The notes under the pieces are model-generated. The model did no database searches. It saw only the letters and a program-made list of their open reading frames with translations, and was not told the DNA's origin. A stretch of 64,000 nt of DNA from Azorinus chamasolen (lineage: Eukaryota > Mollusca > Bivalvia > Cardiida > Solecurtidae), in assembly GCA_963576725.1 (NCBI GenBank), contig OY755240.1, forward strand, positions 15,306,378-15,370,377, in the 5' to 3' direction. Of this stretch, positions 33,701 through 42,347 are shown in pieces. The translations under genes were made by a program, and so were the position numbers. The stretch's first letter is position 1, and every line of letters begins with the position of its first letter.

Positions 33701-36006
33701 AAGCAAACAAATTACACACTTTTGAAGTTTTCCTGTTCTATAGTTAATGTTACCTTTCGGTACATTAATTCAAATAGGTTGGGTCTAAAAACGTCTAGGA
33801 GGGAATGCGTTAAAACGAGTGTTTAACATTGTTTACTGTATTGTGTATGACTCACCATGATAATCTGTATTTGCAACAATGCATGTTAACATCGGAATCT
33901 GCAAACGACAACTGTGATTAAAGCTATATATTACGAAAATCATTTTGATAGACGTCATTTTAACAATGTACAGCAACCAAAAACTTTTATCTAATAGTTG
34001 GTCATACAAGCTAGAAAGTTCTTGCTACACTTGTTTGATCTACATTATATAATCGGCAAAAAAAGGCGCAATAGCCTATATCTTTGCAATTATTTTCATA
34101 ATCTTAGATAGAATACTGTAAATGCATATATTTTCTAAAATCACTATTCAGTACCGTTACAACTTACAACCATACTGGTTTTGTCGTAATTAACACCTTT
34201 ATAACTGCACAAATTGGTGTTTAATCTGCTTGGTCGGTCCATAAAAATTGCAAAATATGCACGAGTTTGGTATGAGTGAAAACAATGTTCTCGTGTGCGA
34301 CTGGTAATCAATAACCGATCACTTTAATAGCTCATTTTCAGCTCAACCATTGACATGCATAATTAATTGCCGAATTAAACAGAATATCTAAATGAATAGA
34401 ACTCGTCCGCTTAACCGATTGTCCGACACCGACCGAGGCTGGATGGAGTACTCATGATGTTGCTGTATTGTTTGGTGTGCACATTATAACGGTATTTCAA
34501 CTGAGATAACGTTACCGTGACACAGGCAGCGGGAAGAACAGGGCAAAGTCTGGTCGACCAAAGGTCACTACTGTCCATAACGACCGGTACATTTAAGTCT
34601 ATGCGGCACGAAATCGTTTCTTGAACAATGGGGACTTACGTCAAAGAGTGACGCATAGAAAAGACCCTGTTGCCCGACCAATGTCGTACCAAACTATCCA
34701 AAATAGTAATGAAATTATACGTTAAATGAATTTTATTTACAACTACACGTTTATTTGATAGGAAATCATGTTTTTACACAATATTGACTTTATTTGACCC
34801 GTTAAACCAATGAATATTGCCAATCGTTATGCATATAACTTCAAATCTGCCACCATTTGTGCAACTGTAAGAGGTATATCGCCATGCTCTATATCACAGT
34901 ATACAGCTGGCTGTCATTAAGGATGATACTGTGTTGAATCTGGTACCAATGTAATGCGCGGTTGATGTAGATTAGTCTGAGAAGGGATACGTGTATTTAC
35001 ACTGTCTTTCAGGGTAGGGATTGAATAAGTGTGACGTTGGTCGCGCTTTAACCGGTTTGAACACCCAGTGACTATTGTTACTTGTCGTTACAAGGCGTTA
35101 CTTCCATCTTCCTCCTATTGTTTTTGTTGTCCTTGTGCGTCTCCTTGTGTTTTGATAGTTATGTGCATATGTTTTCTTGTTGTGGTGCTGTTTGTTTTGT
35201 ATTTCGTGTTTCCTGCATGACTCATATATGTACTTGTATACGTCTAGACAGTATGAGTTGAAATAGTGCCATTTTTAATAGATAATAGCTCATTTGACCA
35301 TTTTCCTGTTGTACATTTACATCAGAAATAATGTCATTATCAATATTAATTGGTGGAATTCGTAAAATGGCATTACAAACAATATATTTTGCCTAGGCCA
35401 AAACTGTGGAACCAGACCATTTCATAATCAAGGAAACGTGACATTGATTATACAAGGTAACTCCCTGGGAGTGTTCTTTCTTATGATATCAACATTATCA
35501 TAATCGGACCAGAATGTTTACCTTTATCGTAAAAAGGAGGCTATTGCATTCATGTTTTTGCCGAGTATATGATATACAATACACTGAAACAGTATAAACA
35601 TTTAGTCACCTCCTTGAATTGGTACCTGCACAAACGTACACTATGATCAGACATGTCATCGTCAGCGACGAGGCTTGTACTAGTCTACACATTCTGAATT
35701 GCAATAATGTCACTTTTTATCAGAGAACAGCCCATTTGACTATATACCTGTTGAACATTCATATACAAATTACATTATTAATGATATTATTAATTGACAG
35801 AATTTGTATAATGGCAATACATGTTTACCTAGGCAAAAACTGCTGAATCAAACCTATGTTATCTAACAATCAAGGAAAGCAGACACTGATTATACGGTTG
35901 GTACAATACCCGTCTGGTCTAGATATACAAAGGAGTGAAGAGGTGTTTCTGTCAGATAAAGAGTTTATAAAAGACAGTGCCTTACCAGTAATACCACTGC
36001 CTTCAT
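15317..36006 (-). CDS. Unit B: secreted EF-hand family gene with long TE-filled intron (exons 1-4)
   Basis: Exons at 36006-35986 (MKAVVLL), 33898-33856 (IPMLTCIVANTDYH plus one base), 30148-30061 (PLDIMKEKWRQTY..., ending RCYRSC plus GA) and 15701-15317. All junction phases match: 0, then 1, then 2. The predicted protein is about 178 residues: signal peptide, a short cysteine-bearing linker, and an EF-hand domain. Exons 1-3 are clear. The link to this exon 4 rests on order, strand, phase and the absence of another intact candidate. Intron 3 would be 14.4 kb and contains the main retroelement cluster. Pro in the signal core is unusual. The alternative is that exons 1-3 and exon 4 belong to two incomplete copies. 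Confidence 0.6.
15860..16670. other. Non-coding sequence upstream of the EF-hand exon
   Basis: 15900-16040 resembles 49190-49330 upstream of the unit A exon 4 (the GTAATCAGACGG / TTCTCTGTTTGCAACG type block and GTGTAAAATGGTA). Shared intron flank is therefore part of the duplication. The open frame 15967-16173 is not supported as coding. Confidence 0.45.
16675..16920 (-). mobile_element. Penelope-like family-1 3' tail
   Basis: Minus-strand tail: end motif CCTGCATGATTCAT near 16690, hairpin relic at about 16856-16873 and palindrome AAACCGGTTTT near 16882. It is 5'-truncated at about 16920. Confidence 0.85.
17040..17345. repeat. Arm of a large inverted duplication (outer segment)
   Basis: Read in reverse complement, this segment resembles 29100-29430: the CATGAATATTAATGAGAT block, the GTTGTCCAGAC block, the GGGTACATTTTTA/TTCC block and the AGACCCTACCGAACACCC block. 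Similarity is patchy but in the same order. Confidence 0.5.
17958..19127 (+). pseudogene. Reverse transcriptase, C-terminal two-thirds (broken copy)
   Basis: An open frame of about 389 codons without a natural start. Visible RT motifs: motif A TCDFSTLYTTLPH, motif B QVIDIPMGTNCAP (the usual Gly is Asp here), and motif C RYLDDIFNLDNPF with the catalytic LDD. A conserved block after the palm follows (YDKRDDFDFNIVNFP, YGVYISQLIRFARACSS). The frame ends ACTPTRKI. The N-terminal part lies upstream in other frames (HVKKCEQFGTD near 17760). The motif order and the fingers motif LPKLHKKP point to a Penelope-like RT; the exact clade is not assigned. Confidence 0.8.
19449..19466 (+). other. Family-1 tail hairpin (CAGTGAC-TTTT-GTCACTG)
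   Basis: A perfect 7-bp stem with a TTTT loop, followed directly by ACCGTTCCAAGGCGGT, which can form a second short stem. The same block recurs in most tail copies of the window. Confidence 0.75.
19672..19722. repeat. Piece of ~310-bp satellite unit
   Basis: Contains GACCGGACAGCGTCGGCGCATAG, the unit-boundary motif that recurs at about 21345 (same direction) and at about 28385 and 28695 (inverted). The Penelope relic starts where this unit breaks off. Confidence 0.55.
19722..21062 (-). pseudogene. Penelope retroelement relic with RT and GIY-YIG endonuclease
   Basis: The minus strand reads RT motif A (SYDVSALFT, about 21018), motif B (QKQGAAIG, about 20810), motif C decayed to WFRYVDYT (about 20725) and the following IDKRIKFTSESEE...FLDTCGHI...VYRKSTYTDQ. 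The GIY-YIG region is CGVVYYMKCEQ...YYVAETGRPLETR (about 20190-20085), where the usual YIGxTG reads YVAETG. The C-terminal RRPSLNRDEGLELPTVYDPLL lies near 19900. Several frameshifts separate these pieces, so it is inactive. The family is canonical Penelope, distinct from the RT at 17-25 kb. It is inserted in the satellite unit. Confidence 0.88.
21062..21395. repeat. ~310-bp satellite-like unit (left copy)
   Basis: Runs from ATCAACTTGTTACCAACAAT through a CATGAATATTATTGAGAA block to GTCCTGACAGCGTCAACGCA. In reverse complement it matches 28374-28686 throughout. Confidence 0.65.
21396..22250. other. AT-rich sequence without recognised features
   Basis: I see only short frames and no match to the other repeats, apart from a weak TGGGCGTTAATC segment near 22165. 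Nothing further can be supported. Confidence 0.35.
22253..22567 (+). CDS. Orphan open frame, possible captured exon
   Basis: An open frame of about 104 codons on the plus strand reads EDQFLRADVRDNDAKEGF, then MDNPARFFELLEYWQHGYSL, then a Cys-rich part with DCTTVITLANDIVFVLCD and KLVLHAYCDSTSTFKRQDC. The composition is protein-like and not low-complexity. I do not recognise the family, see no signal peptide and cannot define splice sites. A TAA lies in frame just upstream at 22247-22249. The frame ends next to a minus-strand retroelement tail at 22568. It could be an exon of an unrelated gene, a decayed gene fragment, or chance. Confidence 0.25.
   Translation, partial: EDQFLRADVRDNDAKEGFMDNPARFFELLEYWQHGYSLMHLYREQDCTTVITLANDIVFVLCDCTDSFKCVNGKLVLHAYCDSTSTFKRQDCMSPNKMTLGKLH
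22560..23150 (-). mobile_element. Penelope-like fragment, family-1 tail and RT end
   Basis: The minus strand begins in the last codons of the RT (near 23145, GTTGGCAATCACGCTGGCC) and continues through the post-RT region to the tail, with hairpin relic near 22740-22757 and end motif CCTGCATGGCTCAT near 22590. Confidence 0.85.
23155..23440 (+). mobile_element. RT C-terminal piece of a second subfamily
   Basis: Reads NKANPSD, then YDKREDFNFKIVNFPFLDGD and YGVYISQLIRFARACSL, then NLIITHKLL. This is the C-terminal part of a related but distinct RT. It sits directly upstream, same strand, of the N-terminal part of the long copy, giving a tail-to-head tandem junction near 23440. Confidence 0.7.
23440..25710 (+). 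mobile_element. Penelope-like retroelement, best-preserved copy
   Basis: Contains an RT that is open apart from one TGA (23728-23730), the post-RT region and a family-1 tail (hairpin near 25519-25536; end CCTGCATGACTCATTTTTGT near 25680). It is nearly identical to 17.4-19.65 kb over about 2 kb. No endonuclease domain and no target duplication were found. Confidence 0.88.
23752..25197 (+). CDS. Reverse transcriptase, Penelope-like
   Basis: This frame of 481 codons is the longest in the window. Motifs: MYWLPKLHKKPYKARFIAN (about residues 46-64, fingers), STYDFSTLYTTLPH (about 131-144, motif A with catalytic Asp), FVRYGNAIYRQVIGIPMGTN then CAPLVADLFLYCYE (motif B) and RYLDDIFNLDN (motif C, catalytic DD). 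A conserved thumb-like part ends ACTPTRKV. The N-terminal continuation is open upstream in the same register (about 23440-23727: RREHVESTALSCWKKLI..., FVPADKASNNVIII) but is cut by a TGA at 23728-23730, shared with the sister copy. It would copy element RNA at target DNA. No GIY-YIG or other nuclease is seen, so it may depend on another source of 3' ends or have lost it. Confidence 0.85.
   Translation: MKQEITNTKSYISVTTDEKTIISDHVKKCEQFGTDIKITQHKLPTMYWLPKLHKKPYKARFIANSSSCTTTKLSILLTSCLTKVKEHVKFYCDKTYENSGINLFWSIKNSSEVLNKLKNKRYLASTVSTYDFSTLYTTLPHILIKDKLTSLIQKVFAREKTSFLACNAEKAFFTDEQMKYYTNWTCSEVCEALTFLLDNIFVRYGNAIYRQVIGIPMGTNCAPLVADLFLYCYERDFMLSLNPQSQDVIKAFNDTCRYLDDIFNLDNPFFNALIPTIYPKELKLNKANPSDNYAAFLDLDLKINNGMISSKIYDKRDDFDFNIVNFPHLDGDVPRAPSYGVYISQLIRFARACSSIDDFNSRNLILTEKLLKQGYRYHKLRKTFSKFYYRNLSLIGKYKCNLKVLLRHGISHPEFYGDVIYKLRRIIGRTHFLTLFIKYIKQFIKKGYDPVLLQHTACLVVNPFTVGNHAGLFACTPTRKV
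25710..26590 (+). mobile_element. Family-2 Penelope-like 3' end
   Basis: An RT C-terminal remnant (KKGYDPIILQYTARLVIDPF, about 25827-25886) with internal deletion is followed by the post-RT region and the family-2 tail: palindrome AAACCGGTTTAAAC near 26226, hairpin 26243-26262, a GT-rich tract near 26390-26430 and end GGCTTTTCCGGCTTGACTTT near 26551. Confidence 0.85.
26243..26262 (+). other. Family-2 tail hairpin (CAGTGGT / GCTACTG)
   Basis: A 7-bp stem with two G-T pairs and the loop GATTTT, at the same position relative to the palindrome and the ACCG...GGCGG element as the family-1 hairpin. Both stem strands differ from family 1, yet pairing is kept. Confidence 0.7.
26590..27165 (-). pseudogene. 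RT C-terminal relic of Penelope-like element
   Basis: The minus strand reads YGVYISQFIRFARARSFFDN, NSRNLILNDKLFNK, then KLYHRNLSLIGKFKCNFTAL and HGISHLEFYGDVI. It is interrupted by frameshifts and begins near 27165 with short non-matching sequence. It faces the family-2 copy tail to tail. Confidence 0.8.
27170..28370. other. AT-rich sequence without recognised features
   Basis: I see no coding region or repeat copy here, only a small TGATCATTT-rich stretch around 27880-27960. It lies inside the proposed long intron 3 of unit B. Confidence 0.35.
28374..28740. repeat. ~310-bp satellite-like unit (right copy, inverted)
   Basis: The boundary motif GTTGACGCTGTCAGGACGTG near 28382 is repeated as GTTGACGCTATCCGGACGTA near 28699, a spacing of about 312 bp. 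The interior matches the reverse complement of 21062-21395. Confidence 0.65.
28790..29035 (-). mobile_element. Penelope-like family-1 3' tail with G-run
   Basis: Minus-strand tail: end CCTGCATGGCTCATTTTTGT near 28800, hairpin near 28959-28975, then a run of 14 G at about 28975-28988 where other copies have five, and palindrome TAAACCGGTTTA near 28989. It is 5'-truncated near 29030. Confidence 0.85.
29100..29430. repeat. Arm of a large inverted duplication (outer segment)
   Basis: Patchy reverse-complement match to 17040-17345, in the same order, with the retroelement tail between it and the satellite unit as in the left arm. Confidence 0.5.
29597..29789. mobile_element. 193-bp MITE with TA target duplication and long central hairpin
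   Basis: TA flanks both ends (29595-29596 and 29790-29791). The inverted ends read CAGTGAAACTCCGCTAATAC and, from the other end, CAGTAGAACTCCTCTAATGC, pairing at about 21 of 25 positions. The centre, 29661-29726, is a 66-nt palindrome with 33-bp arms, no spacer and a single mismatch. The ends resemble pogo/Tigger-type elements. Confidence 0.82.
30061..30148 (-). CDS. Unit B exon 3 of secreted EF-hand gene
   Basis: An 88-nt exon between acceptor ATATAATAACAG and donor GTAAGT (30060-30055). It reads, after the split Asp codon, PLDIMKEKWRQTYLLL and then to RCYRSC, ending with GA. The GA is completed to Asp by the first base of exon 4. It shares W, QTY and the two end cysteines with unit A. Confidence 0.85.
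30440..30822. repeat. ~77-bp minisatellite, about five copies
   Basis: A unit containing TTTTATATTCATTGTATATC, TTTCATTGACTGGATGGAT and AATCATGCGGTTCCTACCGA recurs with starts at about 30512, 30589, 30659, 30740 and 30817. Spacing is 70-81 bp. It lies in intron 2 of unit B. Confidence 0.8.
30826..30898 (+). repeat. GCGCTATATAA-type 3' tail of a SINE/LINE
   Basis: CAGCGCTTTTGAACAACGCA followed by AGAGCGCTATATAATTTGGT and ATAATAATA resembles the common 3' end shared by many animal LINEs and SINEs. No body is recognisable upstream. Family not assigned. Confidence 0.5.
31100..32630. other. AT-rich intronic sequence
   Basis: Part of the predicted intron 2 of unit B. I see no coding region or repeat copy here. 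Confidence 0.35.
32635..33680. repeat. Tandem ~270-360-bp repeats with CATGAATATTAATGAGAA motif
   Basis: Successive units start with TTTGCATANTCATGAATATT at about 32647, 33000, 33267 and (decayed) 33627. They share TTTTATCCTACAAATATCAG, AACTTCAAATGCAGTTTAAC and GATGACAAAATC in order. Three units are clear and the fourth keeps only the start. The near-palindromic TCATGAATATTAATGA motif also appears alone at 17313, 21135 and, in variant form, 29125 and 41205. Confidence 0.75.
33856..33898 (-). CDS. Unit B exon 2 (signal peptide core)
   Basis: A 43-nt exon with acceptor TCGTTTGCAG and a consensus GTGAGT donor. It reads IPMLTCIVANTDYH plus one base. Phase and length are identical to the other two units. 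Confidence 0.82.
34395..34695 (+). pseudogene. Tc1-like transposase N-terminal relic
   Basis: The plus-strand frame reads LTDCPTPTEAGWSTHDVAVL, then FGVHIITVFQL, stop, RYRDTGSGKNRAKSGRPKVT, and ending LRQRVTHRKDPVARPMS. This is the paired helix-turn-helix and linker (GRP) region of a Tc1 transposase. The catalytic part is missing. It lies in intron 1 of unit B. Confidence 0.82.
34930..35240 (+). mobile_element. Penelope-like family-1 3' tail
   Basis: A diverged plus-strand tail: TTTAACCGGTTTGAACACC, hairpin reading CAGTGACTATTGTTACTTG (partly unpaired), and end TTTCCTGCATGACTCATATA near 35210. It is inserted in intron 1 of unit B. Confidence 0.82.
35986..36006 (-). CDS. Unit B exon 1 (translation start)
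   Basis: ATG at 36006 opens MKAVVLL, followed by a GTAAGG donor at 35985. The region from about 35950 to 36160 is conserved with 9490-9690 (unit C). Confidence 0.82.
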
Positions 36007-36067
36007 CCTTGAATCCCTGTTCGAGTTGATGCAATCACTGGTACAAATGTTGTTTACAGATAGCAGT

Positions 36068-36073
36068 TTTAAA
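36068..36073 (-). promoter_or_regulatory. Candidate TATA-like box for unit B
   Basis: TTTAAA lies 62 bp upstream of the ATG, at the same spacing as in unit C, within conserved upstream sequence. Inference only. Confidence 0.45.
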
Positions 36074-36599
36074 CATGTACCTCGATGGATATTTATGTAA
36101 TACCAATTGCAAATGAATGTGCTAAACGATTTCAAGCGCTTATGAAGAGAGGATTGTTTGGTCAATGCCGCGACTGTAGGACGGTATCTATTAATAGAGG
36201 ATCTTACATGAGTGTTCATTACAAATTCTGAAACGACTTTATTATAATAATATGAAACGAACGTTAACGAATATTATATTTGTTATAGTAAACCAGTTTC
36301 ATGACAACTATTTTAAATGAACAGGAATGCAAGATTATTTGATGATATTTCATAAAGAACATGACACAGCTTGACTAGATGGTAAGTCATTGATCATACT
36401 ATCCGATCTGGATCTACTGTGTGACATAGGCGGTGAACGTGCCTCTATCAGACATAGGGTTATCGTCGATGACGTTACCAAGTCCCGTTTATCTAAATGA
36501 AGATCTACTGCACGTCTTAATAAGACTGAATTAGAATTCTACATTATTTTAAGTATAGTCAAGACAGCAATAATAGATATATCCCGTCTGAAATTTGAT

Positions 36600-38470
36600 G
36601 CTTCTTCAATGTTCTAACTTTATATTAAAACTTTGTTGTTGTTTTTTTAAAAAATGACAGCACTAGGGTCAAGCTGTGTAGATCCTTATAAGCCGATTGA
36701 CAATCCCAATCGAATCTAGATCCAAACTGTTTGCAAATGTCATCAATACGCGGTTGTCAGGATAAGGGTTAGAGCAGACAGGACACATACACTTGTCTTA
36801 TTTATTAGGCATCTTGCAAACGTATACAGTTTCTAGTCTGTATAAATACGAATGGCATGTGAAGTGGTCTCCTCGAAATGACTATTTGGAATAAACTGTG
36901 CACACCTTGATAAGAGGTAAAACAATAGGAACCCTTCGTCTGAATGTGCATGATTTGCCTTTGTCCTGATTAAGTAATAGTCTAATACATGCCTGCGCGC
37001 TTTTATCGCCTTTGAAAACTATAAAGACACACAGTCTGTTCTGTATATCTGTTCTTGTGTATAATAATTATGTTAAAGATATACTTCTACAGTTCCTGGT
37101 ATGATACAATGTCATTGGGTCGAATTGAATTTCTAACAGTTTCATGGTGTTCTTTGATCCTTTGAATGTTAATAGAGTAAATGGTTGAAGAAGAAAATGC
37201 ACACATTGAGAAAGTGTATTATGTCGAAGCGGGATGCCATTCAAACCGCAATCTGGTCATATCAACTACATTAATAAGTGTAGTAACGAGTAATGCATTA
37301 ACTAGTTGCCTCGAATCACTACAATACAATCGGATGCTGGATAAGTCTCACCGAAAACTTAGAAAGCTAATCGTTTTCTTCAAAAATACGTCTTTGACTC
37401 ATTTTCAAATACAGAAGACGAGTCCTACAGGAGCCGCCGTCTGAACAGGCTCTATTATGTTTGCCTAAGCAACTATGTAGAACGTACATGTAAAATACTG
37501 ACTAAATAATTTGAAAGAGCTTGGGTCTCAAAGAGACTATGAGCGTTGCCGTGTAAATTCGGAACATTGCTGTTTGTTTGGGTTAAATAGACATTCTTAA
37601 GATTAAGGCGGTAGGACGACCTCAACAATAAACTATTAAATATGGAAAGAATGACTTTCTTCGGAATTGTATTGCTTAACTCTATATGGAACTCTTAAAC
37701 ACTCGAGGCAATCCATTCCTTTCTGTGATTCAATATCATACATTGCCAATGCCTAAAAATAGCTAGACACCGGAATCACTTTATCTCGAGGGTAGAAAAT
37801 GTCTCCATTTGATTGTCTCCATTTTAATGTCCAAGCAGACGTATATAGTATGATATAACTTCTCAGACGGGTTTTGTTAGCATCTAAGACCTATACACTT
37901 AACGTGCTTTCCATGTGTATAAAAATGCGGCACCATTGTTAAAGGACGGACACATAATGAAACAAACCATTTCCTCACCACGCGTTCCCACGCAAGACAG
38001 TTTAATTGGAAAGCTGTATCATTATTTCTAATGAATCCTATCTAAGATATGTGCCTCTTTATAACACTATTTACTAATTTTCTAAAAACATGCCTTACTT
38101 TTAACGTTATTGTAATTATTACAAACCCAGTTGGACGGCTCTGCCTTTTTGGAATTATATAGATCTTAAGCTGCAGTTTTGACATAGAACCAAACAATGA
38201 CATCAATACATATTTATGGGTTAAATTTGCAAGGAAGTTTATTCCATATGTAGGCATCACATTCCCACCCACCTTCTACCATACACTTGCTCACAATTAC
38301 GTACGCACATATATCACATATATTTGGATATAGTGTATCTGAATAAGGATATGGCAAACAATAAGTAGTAAATTTGCATGTTTTCTCTTTTAATAGTGCT
38401 ACTCTTGTTTTCGAGGGTTGTTCTACTGACACAACTTATATACTCCGCAATAGCGGCAGGTGTTAAGTGC
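36600..38470. other. Non-coding upstream flank, partly duplicated
   Basis: 36940-37160 matches 11200-11400 upstream of unit C, and 36690-36830 matches 53620-53720 upstream of unit A (GCAGGATAAGGGTTAGA / GTCAGGATAAGGGTTAGA block). The duplication therefore includes the 5' flank. The open frame 37181-37444 has no recognisable product. Confidence 0.5.
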
Positions 38471-38471
38471 T

Positions 38472-38555
38472 CGTGTGACAGTCATACACTGTCGCCCCGT
38501 ACTTCATTATCAATGTTGTTGTATTTTTTGGTCATTCGGTGCCATTACTTTCCAT
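38472..38555 (-). repeat. 3' end of ~240-bp interspersed repeat
   Basis: The minus strand ends AATGAAGTACGGGGCGACAG then GTGTGACTGTC-like sequence and CACGAGCACTTAACACC. It sits head to head with the next copy at 38605. Confidence 0.7.
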
Positions 38556-38604
38556 GTTATTGGTAATGTTTTTAGCTATGAAAAAGTAATATCGATTAAT
38601 GCAA

Positions 38605-38850
38605 AAGTAGTAAATTCTGAAGGGTGGTGATCCCCCGAAAGCAAAAATTGCAACACAAAAAAAGCAAATTGCAGACTCGTTTTTATTGAATCTGTTCATG
38701 AGGAGTAATTGAAAGTGCAACACTGCTCACGCCCCCTAGCACCGACTTAAGCGGTATTCAATTTTCTGAACAAGAAGTACTGAAATTCATGATCTCGGAG
38801 GATAAGAAGGTATAACAACACTGAGAATGAAGTACGGGGCGACGTCAAAC
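38605..38850 (+). repeat. ~240-bp interspersed repeat, near full length
   Basis: Runs from AAATTCTGAAGGGTGGTGAT through CAGACTC...GAATCTG, CACGCCCCCTAGCACCGACT, TTCAATTTTCTGAACAAGAA to GAATGAAGTACGGGGCGACG. Confidence 0.85.
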
Positions 38851-38854
38851 AGGA

Positions 38855-39380
38855 AAAGCCACACAAAAAACACCACAATCACCAAAACACCAACAGAAAT
38901 TTATTAATATAGCAATTTATACACATACACGCATACATACAGCCATCGAAAGAGGACAGCGACCAATCCCACAAACACACGAGATGAACACAGAAAACAC
39001 CAAGAAACACACAAGCACCAGAAACAAACATAAATAAACGCACAAGCACTAAGACACAAGACAAACAAAGTAAGGGTGACAAGGAGAGTACCGCCTTGAC
39101 ACGGGCAGTAGCAAAATCACCACTGGGGGGATTAAATCGGTTTACGGATTCTAACATCACACTTATCTCAAAGTCACCTTAGCTAAACAAACATTGTAAA
39201 TAAAGGTATTCCCGCCAGACTTCCCCACATCACAGAAGACAGTAATCACAGTACAAAATGTAAAACATAGCATAACAACTGTGAAAGTACATGTATGTAA
39301 CATATGTACTCAATGACTTTGCTGAAGACAGATCAACTGCAGGGAAGCCGTTAAGGGCACGACAGAGAAGCCGGTTCTAG
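38855..39380 (-). mobile_element. Family-2 Penelope-like 3' end
   Basis: The minus strand has the post-RT region, palindrome-like TAAACCGATTTAAT near 39130, hairpin CAGTGGTGATTTTGCTACTG (about 39106-39125) and an end near 38860 (GGCTTTTCCTGTTTGAC). Confidence 0.85.
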
Positions 39381-39384
39381 GGTA

Positions 39385-39500
39385 CCTGAGTAATGTTGCA
39401 CTTTTGATATCTACTCATGAACAGATTATTAAACCTGAGTCTGAAAGTTTTTCACATTGCTACTTTTGCTTTCGAAAACTCTACTATTTACAAAATGTAT
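39385..39500 (-). repeat. Fragment of ~240-bp interspersed repeat
   Basis: The minus strand reads TTTTCGAAAGCAAAAGTAGC, AATGTGAAAAACTTTCAGAC, then CTGTTCATGAGTAGATATC. The open frame 39417-39743 overlaps it and is not supported as coding. Confidence 0.65.
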
Positions 39501-39504
39501 ATAT

Positions 39505-42340
39505 ATGAACCTTCTGACCATTGCAAAGTGTACGGAATGTGTGCCCAATGCGTTCACCGGCAACACAATTATTACAGAACTCCATTCCAAAATAAAATGT
39601 GTCACTGTAGTAACCTTCTGATCATTGCATGCTTTACAACTTATGTTCCAAAAGGTACATTGGCAGATTTATTCTTACAGAAGCTTTATTTAAAAAAACC
39701 AACCTTTTTTCCTTTAAAATACGTTGTTGGGCAAGTGTGCTAAGAATATGCGACTCCAAGTGTTTTCCCCTTACCACATACTGAGCTTATTTTTAAACAG
39801 TGTCCTTTAGAAACCGTCTATTCAATATAAAGCATGCTTAGTAAAGGGATGACGAGCGTAGAACTGATTGTAAACTTTCTGTAATTATGACATATTTGCA
39901 AACAGAGTACCCATATCAAACATGTCTCTTAGAAACAGCCTAATCAATATCAAACCTCTTTGTTAAGAAAATATGTAGCACTGTCATTACAGGTTTTACA
40001 GTTCCTGTAATGACCAAATATTTCCCTCTTTATGTGACATGTCTACATTCAGTTGAGTAATATGCATATGAAGACCAAACAGAACGCATGTATCCATAAA
40101 TTTAAGGTTGAGTCCATATACTTTGACATTAAATTCATATTACCTATGCATAAGGTATTTCTGTGCGTCGTCAGTATCCACATCGTGTGAAACATGGGCG
40201 CGGTGGTCAATAGAAATTTAACAAAATGCGAATAAAGTAATATTGATATAGTGATTTTTCGTTCTTGTATTTCATATATTCGACTGAGGTGAACACATAT
40301 ACTGCTATAATTTTTTACTAATAGGTTAAAATCAGTTAAAGTCAGTAAACCTTATTGCACAAGCATATTCTTGATTTCCGCTACATTAGAGATCTTTGGG
40401 AAAAGGATTTCTCAGGATTATCAGAACTGAGAATGAGTTCATGAAAGGGTATTGTATTTAGATTTCTCATGTATGTCGCTTGTGCTCTTTTGATATATAT
40501 GCACATGCACTGTATTTGTATTAAAATATATAGTATAAACATCAGTGTATTTTTATCCATGAGATTATATCGGCGTAATTTCCGGATTCAAACTGTCAAA
40601 TAGTATACTAAGGTCGTATGACTCAGGTGTAGCTCAAATACCACTGTGTATGTTTTGTATTGTATTTGCAAACAAAAGTACGACCTTGTCAAATGGCCCA
40701 TATAGGACGAAGCGATTGAGGTAGGGTCTACTCTGTTTCCCTATGGAATGCATGTATAAAATTCTACAGTGTCTGTCATGGCCATGGCTTTCACTAGCTT
40801 TTGATAAATTGCCATTTTATATAATTCAAAAAGAAAGTCATGATGCCATTATCTGTTACATGAATATGATGTTACTGTATTAATCGTTGGTCAAATCCCG
40901 ACTGAAAACATCAATGATTTTGGATCTAAATGAGACGTTGAATTCGGCACCAATGTCGTCTGTTACAAATCAAACATTTATAATAACATACTTTTTTTAA
41001 AATGTATAAAACATATATACAAAGGTGTTCCGTGCAATGTCCTATTACTTTCATCGAGTATAAATCTATATAAATCGATATCACACATATATGCATGTAC
41101 GTGTATTTGACTACCAACTTTGTACTTAGTGAAACGTTTTACTATATTTGCGTATGTAACTGTTTTATTACTTGATCAAATGTCAGATATAACGAGTTGA
41201 TGAATATTAATGTACGACGGTAAATCATTTATTGCATGGTTTTATATTTACAGAGTATTTCAATCAGGGCAATATTACCATATCTGTCTTTGCAACGGTA
41301 GTAAAGTACAAAGGCACAAACATGCACAGAGCAGTTCCTGATCAGATTATACTGGTCACCAGATGTTGACTGTAGTATATGTCTCACCCGTGTCTGCCCT
41401 ATTTGCAAAGGCGTCCAAGGACGATTTCATCATGCAATATTTTGGATGATACCTCGACATAATTTGAATCCAAGTTGGATGTCTGCGCGTGCATTCTACT
41501 TTCAAAGTTACAGTATACACAATTTATTTACCCTTTCGAGAACATTTAGAGCTTAACATGTTATGTGTTGCACAATGTACGTAGAGCTAGAGAGGGAGAG
41601 ATATAATAGAAGAGGGAAGGAGGTAGACAGGGATGTAACGAGGGAGAGACGTGTATATGTTTATAATGTAACATAATCATTTTCAAGAGAGGTTTTGGCT
41701 TAGATCAAAATTGCAAGATCTTGTTTATATGTTGTCATACGCAAACAGGTCAGACCCTTATAAGTCGGCTCATGTAGGAGATGTTTGCAAAGGCATGCAA
41801 ACGAATTCCCATTAAGTACATGTCATAGATTGCCAACAACTGATTTACGGGTGATGGTTTATGATGTAGATGACAGGGGATAACGCCTTTCTGGTTCTGA
41901 TTTTCTTGTAAGAAAGCATATTTGTTTAAGAAATGGTCAGTGTTTTTAAGCATATTCAAACAGGTCAGAGTACACATATGCTGCATTTAATCTGTAGTCA
42001 TACAAATTCAATTTTAATATAGAGAGCTTTGTATTATTATTGGCATTCATATGATACGGACGGAAAATTGGTTTTTATAAAAAAAATAATATGAGTATGT
42101 AATGATGATGATTATTATTTAGAAAATTTGTTTACATAATATATGTTTTAAGAGCCAATGTTCTTGTAGGATGTTATAAATGTTGAGAAGAGGAAAGCAT
42201 GTTTATCGAATGTGACCCAGTCGATAATTATGACCTAATATACTCGTATACAATAATTTTTGCGTAAGTGTCACAACAACGTAGAATGAGTTCTCTTTGT
42301 ACTTTCAATATAAAACTGTAGTGTGTGCTTTGGAGGAAAA
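39505..42340. other. Non-coding sequence with duplicated blocks
   Basis: No gene is seen. 40920-41130 resembles 12185-12310. 41190-41420 resembles 14080-14240 (TTTATATTTACAGAGTA / TATTTTTACAGAGTAATA and following blocks). A GAGAGGGAGAGA-rich stretch lies near 41590-41660. Confidence 0.45.
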
Positions 42341-42347
42341 ACAGTTG

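Noticed and set aside
37181..37444. 87-codon frame upstream of unit B as a host gene
   Set aside because: No recognisable motif, no splice or conservation support; the expected length for chance frames in 64 kb covers it.
39417..39743. 108-codon plus-strand frame as a gene
   Set aside because: Its first part is a reversed interspersed repeat, and the rest shows no motif or splice support.
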